Assembly: GCF_004365705.1 (NCBI RefSeq)
Contig: NZ_SOBN01000002.1
Span: 1,426,001 to 1,490,000, forward strand
From: Streptomyces sp. 846.5
Lineage (GTDB): Bacteria > Actinomycetota > Actinomycetes > Streptomycetales > Streptomycetaceae
DNA length: 64,000 bases
Reading direction: 5' to 3'
Shown here: one piece after another, positions 59,368 to 64,000 of the stretch
Position numbering within the stretch: the first letter of the stretch is position 1
Layout: each line of letters begins with the position of its first letter
Translations under genes and position numbers: made by a program
Notes under the pieces: generated by a model
Database searches by the model: none
Told to the model about the DNA's origin: nothing
What the model saw: only the letters and a program-made list of their open reading frames with translations

Positions 59368-60702
59368 TCACGCCCGGTCGAGCAGGATGCGGGCCGCGGC
59401 CTGGTGGCGGTGCGGGCGCAGCCGGGCGCGGAGGCGGGCGAGTGCGTCGTCCACACGGGCCGAGTGCAGATGGGGCCGGTCGTCGAGGAAGAGGTGCCAG
59501 GTCGCGCAGGCCTGTTCGAGGCGGCCCTGGTCCAGCTGGAGTTCGGCGAGCTGAGCCGTGGTCAGGGCCCGGGCCCGGCGCTCGCCGTGGGGTCGGTGAC
59601 GCAGTGAGGCGGTCAGCGCGGCGATTGCGCCGGTACGGTCGGCACCGGCGGCCAGGACTTCGGCCTCCTGATGGGCGAGTGCGGCCGGGTGGAAGGCGCC
59701 GATGGTCCCGTGGGCGTCCTGGCCGTGGTCGAGCAGCCGGTGGGCACGGCTCAGGTGGTTCAGGGCCGCAGTTCGGTCGCCGGTCGCAGCCGCAGTGACG
59801 GCGAGTTGCCCGGCCAGCAGCGCGCCCTGACCGGTGGGCAGCGCGGACTGGTGACCTGCCGCTGCTTCGGCGAGGTCACGGGCGTGGGCGTGGTGGCCCA
59901 GGTGGTGGGCCTGGATGCTCAGGGCGCGCAGTGTGGCGGTGTAGCCGCTCAGGTCGCCCGCGCGGGCGAACAGCTGTGCGGCGGTGCGGTAGTACGCCTG
60001 GGCGGCGCCACCCAGGTTCTCGTCGAAGCACATGTAGCCCGCCAGGTACGCCAGCCGGGCCGCGGCCCGCATCAGCCGCCGGTCGGCGGCGGTACGGACG
60101 TCGCGGCGCAGGGCAGGGGCGACGTCCGCGGCCAGGTACGCGGACAGGGCCGGCCGGGCTAGGCCGCCGCCCGACTCGGCGTCCGAGGCGGCGAACAGAT
60201 CCAGCATCAGCTCGGCACTCTGCGCCCGCGCAAGGGTGTCCCGGACATCCGTGAACGGCTCCGGAGCGGCCCGGAGCGGTGCTGCGCCGCTGAACTCGGG
60301 CAGCGCGGCGGCGCCGATGGAGTACACCAGGGAGGTCAGCGCGGCGCGGCGCCCCGGTCCGCTGCCGGCCAGCTCGACCAGGTGGGCCACGATGTCGATG
60401 TCCTCCTCGCGTTCCGGGACGGCCCGGGTGGGGGCGTCGCGTGAGGGCCGGGTCAGGGCCGTGTCACTCGGCTCGACCCGGCGTCGCAGCCTGCGTCCCA
60501 GTGTCTCGGCGACCACGCGGGCAACAGGTTCGGGGGGTCGGCTGCCGGCCAGCCAGTGCGCGACCGAGGTGCGGTCGTAGGTGAGGACCAGCCCGCTCTC
60601 GGCGCCGGCGGCGTTGACCGCGCGGGCCAGGTCCTGGCCGCTCCAGCCGGCCTCGGCCAGCAGCGCCCGCAGCCGTGCGTTCGGCTCCCGCCGCGACGCC
60701 AT
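59368..60702 (-). CDS. HTH/TPR regulator (streptomycete XRE-type with helical repeats)
   Basis: 444 aa. The N-terminal HTH-like region ARLRALLAEAGWSGQDLARAVN up to TSVAHWLAGSRPP is followed from about residue 140 by alanine-rich TPR-like helices (AYYRTAAQLFARAGDLSGYTATLRALSIQAHHLG and similar). This layout is common in Streptomyces regulators of unknown ligand. Strong GGGAGG before the ATG. It is convergent with the IspH-like gene, 6 bp apart. Confidence 0.85.
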   Translation of the reverse strand: MASRREPNARLRALLAEAGWSGQDLARAVNAAGAESGLVLTYDRTSVAHWLAGSRPPEPVARVVAETLGRRLRRRVEPSDTALTRPSRDAPTRAVPEREEDIDIVAHLVELAGSGPGRRAALTSLVYSIGAAALPEFSGAAPLRAAPEPFTDVRDTLARAQSAELMLDLFAASDAESGGGLARPALSAYLAADVAPALRRDVRTAADRRLMRAAARLAYLAGYMCFDENLGGAAQAYYRTAAQLFARAGDLSGYTATLRALSIQAHHLGHHAHARDLAEAAAGHQSALPTGQGALLAGQLAVTAAATGDRTAALNHLSRAHRLLDHGQDAHGTIGAFHPAALAHQEAEVLAAGADRTGAIAALTASLRHRPHGERRARALTTAQLAELQLDQGRLEQACATWHLFLDDRPHLHSARVDDALARLRARLRPHRHQAAARILLDRA

Positions 60703-60856
60703 GGAACCTCCCGCTCGCAGGACCGGTGGGACGGTGGGCCTGTGGAGCCGGGTGGAGCCCCTGCTGCCCAGGGTAGGCGCCGCCGACCCGTACCTGACAG
60801 GGAGCGCGGGGGTTGCACGGGTGTGCCCGGGGGTGCGCGCACGCCCTGTTAAGAGC

Positions 60857-62221
60857 TCATCCGGTCGGCAGCGACTGCGCTGTGCGGGCGGACACCAGAC
60901 AGCGGGCGACGCTGCGCAGTTTCTCGCAGGTCTCCTCGTGCTCACGCTCGGGAAGCGACTGGCCCACGATGCCGGCTCCGGCCTGCAGCCAGGTGCGGTC
61001 GCCCTCCTGGAAGATGCTGCGCAGCACCAGCGCCGCGTCCAGGCTGCCCTCGCTGTCGCAGACCATGACCGCTCCCGCGTACAGGCCGCGTTCCTGGCCC
61101 TCCAGTCGGCGGATGAGCTCGTAGGCGGGACGCTTGGGGATTCCCGTGGCGGTGACGGCGGGGAAGAGCGCCGCGAAGGCGGTCCACATGCGGCCGTGGA
61201 CGGGCAGCCGGCCGCTGACGGTCGAGGCGAGGTGCTGCACGCTGCCGCGTTCCCGAACGGCCATGAACTCGCCGATGCCCACCGAGTCGGGTTCGCACAC
61301 GGCGGCGACCTCGTCCCAGGCGAGCTTCACCGAGACCGCGTGTTCGTAGATCTCCTTGGGATCGGCCAGGAGTTCGGCGCACAACTCCCGGTCGCGGGCG
61401 GGCGAACCGGTCCGGGCGCGGGTGCCCGCCAGCGGCTGGGTGGAGACCCGCCCTTCGGGCGAGACCACCACGACGGTCTCCGGGCTGAACCCGGCCGCGC
61501 GCATCCGGCCAAGGTCGAGCAGGAAGGAGCGGGCCGGGGTGTTGTTCCTGCGACCGGCGACATAACTGCCGACCAGGTCCACCGCGGCCCCGACCTCGAC
61601 GACGCGCGAGATGATGACCTTCTCCAGCAGTCCGGCGCGGATGTCCAGCACGGCTGCCGCGACGGCCGCCCGATAGTTGCGGCTGTCCTCGACGGCCACG
61701 TCGACCGCGACGTCCGGGTCGGCTGTGTGGTCGGGGACGGAATGGTCGTCCAGCAGGCTCTGCGTCAGCGCGTCCAGCAGCTGCGGATCGGTCGACCGCA
61801 GCACCATGCCCTCAGCGGTGATGCGCACTTCGGTCTGCGGCACCACCAGGTGCAGCAGGTCCGCGTCCCCCACCTGGTCCCCCGCACCGGCCAGCAGCTG
61901 CGCCATCTCGAAGGCGGCCCAGCCGTACGCACGCCAGCCGGCTATACCGGTCGTCGCGAGGAACTGCTCGACGACCCCCAACGGGTTGCCCGTGCACGGA
62001 ACCCGCCGGGTCGGCCCGCCGACCTGCCGCACCACCGCCCAGTCGCGGGACAACCGCAGACAGGCCAGGCTGCCGCCGGCGAAGTGCCAGGCCTGGTCGC
62101 TCTCGTAGACCAGGTACTGGTCGAACCACCCCGAACGCGCCAACTGCGCGACGATGAGCAGCGGGTCCCTCGGCGGCGGGAGGTGAACCTCCCGATAGCG
62201 AACGGAATCGTCGGTCCTCAT
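60857..62221 (-). CDS. Salicylate/isochorismate synthase-like chorismate enzyme
   Basis: 454 aa, chorismate-binding (MbtI/Irp9/TrpE2-like) fold. The C-terminal half has IISRVVEVGA, PLAGTRARTGSPARDRELCAELLADPKEIYEHAVSVKLA, VQHLASTVSGRL, TATGIPKRPAYELI and LYAGAVMVCDSEGSLDAALVLRS with the Mg-binding acids. It converts chorismate to isochorismate and perhaps on to salicylate. ATG 62221; GTG 62224 is one codon longer. It lies 39 bp downstream of the methyltransferase gene. No NRPS or siderophore gene is in the window. Confidence 0.88.
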   Translation of the reverse strand: MRTDDSVRYREVHLPPPRDPLLIVAQLARSGWFDQYLVYESDQAWHFAGGSLACLRLSRDWAVVRQVGGPTRRVPCTGNPLGVVEQFLATTGIAGWRAYGWAAFEMAQLLAGAGDQVGDADLLHLVVPQTEVRITAEGMVLRSTDPQLLDALTQSLLDDHSVPDHTADPDVAVDVAVEDSRNYRAAVAAAVLDIRAGLLEKVIISRVVEVGAAVDLVGSYVAGRRNNTPARSFLLDLGRMRAAGFSPETVVVVSPEGRVSTQPLAGTRARTGSPARDRELCAELLADPKEIYEHAVSVKLAWDEVAAVCEPDSVGIGEFMAVRERGSVQHLASTVSGRLPVHGRMWTAFAALFPAVTATGIPKRPAYELIRRLEGQERGLYAGAVMVCDSEGSLDAALVLRSIFQEGDRTWLQAGAGIVGQSLPEREHEETCEKLRSVARCLVSARTAQSLPTG

Positions 62222-62260
62222 CACAAATGCCTTCTCTCTCTTGGCGCTCGGTGCCTGGCC

Positions 62261-63052
62261 CTACCGCGGTCGACGCCCGCAGACCGTGACCAGGGGGTAG
62301 GAGTTGACGGCGAATGCCGGGTCCTTCAGGAGGGACCAGAAGTCCCGCAGCTCGCCGAAGGTGATGCCGCCGGCCAGCAGCCGGTCCTCGACCTGCTCGG
62401 TGTTGACCCGGTGCAGCTGGATGCCGGAACTGCCGCCGGCCCACGCCTCGGCATAGGTCGTGGCCGCGAGGTCCGTCAGCCCGGCCTGGAACATGGCGCC
62501 GTAGACCCGGCGGCCCCACAGCGGATCGGCCCCGGCCTCGGTCAGCAACCGCATCAGGTGGGTGTGGACCTTGTCGAACAGCCCGGCCGCACCGGGATCC
62601 GGAGCGGAGAGCACCGGAATCCAGCCACAGTCGAACTCCTCCAGGACCAGCCGGCCGCCAGGCTTCAGCGCCGACACCAACCGGTCCAGGACCTCGCGGC
62701 GCTGCGGCAGATGCAGCAGGACCAGCCGGGCGTGGACGAGGTCGAAGGCAGCGTCGGGCAGGACGTCGTTGACGATGTCGTGCCGGGCGACCGTCAGGTT
62801 GGGACGCTCGCTCAGCGGGCCCTCGGCCTGCGGAACGAGATCGGTGAGCAGGACCTGCCCGCCGGGGCCCACGACATCGGCAAGCCAGGCCCCGAGGGAC
62901 CCCCCACCACCCCCCACCTCCAGACAGTGCCAGCCGGCCCCGACCCCGGTCTGCGCGAGGCGCAGCCGCGACACCGGGTCGTAGCAGGTCTCCAGCGCGC
63001 TGAAGCGCTCCGGCGCCTGAACAGCCGAGCTGTCGAACACATAGCGGGACAT
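62261..63052 (-). CDS. SAM-dependent class I methyltransferase
   Basis: 263 aa from the ATG at 63052 (GGAGG upstream). SAM motif WHCLEVGGGGGSLGAWLADVVGPGGQVLLTDL and post-motif FDLVHARLVLLHLPQRREVLDRLVSALKPGG. The C-terminal part includes WSLLKDPAFAVNSYPLVTVCGRRP. It probably forms an operon with the chorismate enzyme; methylation of salicylate or another product is conceivable. Confidence 0.88.
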   Translation of the reverse strand: MSRYVFDSSAVQAPERFSALETCYDPVSRLRLAQTGVGAGWHCLEVGGGGGSLGAWLADVVGPGGQVLLTDLVPQAEGPLSERPNLTVARHDIVNDVLPDAAFDLVHARLVLLHLPQRREVLDRLVSALKPGGRLVLEEFDCGWIPVLSAPDPGAAGLFDKVHTHLMRLLTEAGADPLWGRRVYGAMFQAGLTDLAATTYAEAWAGGSSGIQLHRVNTEQVEDRLLAGGITFGELRDFWSLLKDPAFAVNSYPLVTVCGRRPR

Positions 63053-63283
63053 GGTGACGCACCTCCGGACCGGACCCACGGCGCACCGTCAGCGGTGAGC
63101 GCTGTCTGCGGCCCCCAGCACAGCAGCTACGAGCACCGCCGGGGGTGGCCGGCGGGACCGGCGTTGTTGAATATCCGTCGACGTTGAACGGGGCGGGTGC
63201 GAGGTTTGTTACCAAAAGCCGCTACGATCACCGGCCGGGATCCGAGGGGGTCTCACAGGGGATCGACAAGAGGTGGTGGGGTT

Positions 63284-64000
63284 GTGGCGCGTTGGAAGGC
63301 GCTGCCCGGTGGGCTTGACCCGGCGGTCGTGGAGTTCGTGGGCGAGCTGCGTCGTGCGAAGGACGGCAGTGGGTTGAGTCTGCGGCGGCTTGCCGCCCGC
63401 ACCGGCTACAGCGCCTCGTCGTGGGAGCGCTATCTCGGCGGACGGCTGCTGCCGCCGCGCGAGGCGGTGGAGGCGCTGGCCGGGGTGGCCGAAGTGGCCG
63501 GGGAGGAGCAGGCACGGCTGCTGGCGCGGTACGAGATGGCAGCGGATGCCTGGCAGCGGGACCAGCCCGAGGGCTCCGCGCAGCAGGGACAGGACGCCAC
63601 CACCGGCCACGGCCCGCTCGACCGCGTCGCGGACACGCCCGACCAGGCCGTTCCTGCCCTCGCAGTGACTGACCGTCACGGCAGGGAGGCGCGTCTCCAA
63701 CTGCTCGTGACTGCCGTGGTTTCGGCGGCTGTGGGCGCGACAGTCGCGACGCTGGTCGTCCTGGCGGTCCGGAGTCCGACTGTGATCAACACCACCAGTA
63801 CGACCGCGGTGGTGAGGCAGCCGGTCGCGTATGCCTGCAACTACGTCCGCACAGCAGGACTCTGGTACGCCGGGAACAGCACCACCCGGACCGACCCACT
63901 CGAAGTCGACATGTCCGGTACCGCGGTGGCCGAGCTGCAGTGCCTGCTGCGACGTGCGGGGATCTCCCCCGGCGGCATCGACGGCAACTTCGGCCCATTG
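63284..64000 (+). CDS. HTH - transmembrane - peptidoglycan-binding protein (3' truncated by window end)
   Basis: 239 codons are visible with no stop before the window end. GTG 63284 is preceded by AGAGGTGG. The N-terminal XRE-type HTH reads GLSLRRLAARTGYSASSWERYLGGRLLPP. A membrane segment follows near residues 145-165 (VTAVVSAAVGATVATLVVLAV). The outer part ends in a peptidoglycan-binding-1 motif (VAELQCLLRRAGISPGGIDGNFG). A DNA-binding domain tethered to a wall-binding domain is a recurring streptomycete architecture of unknown role. Confidence 0.85.
   Translation, partial: MARWKALPGGLDPAVVEFVGELRRAKDGSGLSLRRLAARTGYSASSWERYLGGRLLPPREAVEALAGVAEVAGEEQARLLARYEMAADAWQRDQPEGSAQQGQDATTGHGPLDRVADTPDQAVPALAVTDRHGREARLQLLVTAVVSAAVGATVATLVVLAVRSPTVINTTSTTAVVRQPVAYACNYVRTAGLWYAGNSTTRTDPLEVDMSGTAVAELQCLLRRAGISPGGIDGNFGPL

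Noticed and set aside
1-64000. CRISPR arrays, tRNA genes, insertion sequences, PKS/NRPS modules
   Set aside because: Looked for and not seen; repeats present are single palindromes or a single short interspersed element.

Overview
The window comes from a high-GC actinomycete, most likely of the Streptomyces/Kitasatospora/Streptacidiphilus group. The signs are strong G/C third positions, frequent GTG starts, ATGA/GTGA gene overlaps, a DUF5990 protein, an SCO-type HTH/TPR regulator, and two repeat types that I recognise as typical of streptomycete genomes (31010-31108 and 29459-29497). I see no tRNA, rRNA, CRISPR array or insertion sequence.

Positions 1 to about 56600 are almost entirely one very large catabolic island of about 60 genes. 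It holds nine acyl-CoA dehydrogenase (ACAD) genes, six of them in three adjacent short+long pairs; six enoyl-CoA hydratase/isomerase family genes; three acyl-CoA ligases, two of them FadD3-like; two CaiB/BaiF CoA-transferases; a thiolase; a TesB thioesterase; four SDRs; three amidohydrolases; two F420/LLM flavoenzymes; a two-subunit B12 acyl-CoA mutase; a Rieske oxygenase and a KshB-like reductase; a complete P450-ferredoxin-reductase operon; a LIV-type ABC importer; and a split ACAD10/11-type kinase + dehydrogenase pair. This inventory resembles actinobacterial steroid/terpenoid/alicyclic-acid catabolism, but the steroid-ring marker genes (kstD, hsaC, kshA proper) are absent, so the substrate is unknown.

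Layout: 59-2852 Rieske operon; 3098-6844 two paralogous two-component systems, tail to tail, which interrupt the island; 13063 down to 7010 ACAD/kinase operon, divergent from a TetR gene (13209); 13977 DapB-like dehydrogenase; 17698 down to 15035 P450 operon; 17930-20686 ACAD-SDR plus GntR regulator; 21285-30992 nine-gene beta-oxidation operon; 37405 down to 31122 LIV transporter, two small proteins, amidohydrolase and hydratase; 37561-40423 flavin protein, SnoaL and ACAD pair; 41231-46368 hydratases, LLM, thioesterase, second TetR, reductase; 46434-54701 ligase, amidohydrolase, ligase, mutase, LLM, CaiB; 56509 down to 55197 VOC + SDR.

The most striking signal is regulatory. Eleven intergenic regions of the island carry a 6-3-6 palindrome, consensus GAGAAT-N3-ATTCTC, and nearly every one has a degenerate second copy centred 22 bp away (21 bp once). 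This looks like one undescribed regulon, probably run by one of the two TetR proteins; the TetR gene at 13209 lies next to such a pair. The P450 and 17930 operons lack the motif. A different palindrome (GTTTCG-C-CGAAAC and a relative) lies at the 17930 operon and the GntR gene.

From about 56600 the content changes: a VOC gene remnant, a hairpin, a small membrane protein, a GNAT acetyltransferase, a divergent IspH-like Fe-S protein that keeps its three cysteines but has lost the known substrate residues, an HTH/TPR regulator, a salicylate/isochorismate synthase with a methyltransferase, and a truncated HTH-TM-peptidoglycan-binding protein at the window edge.
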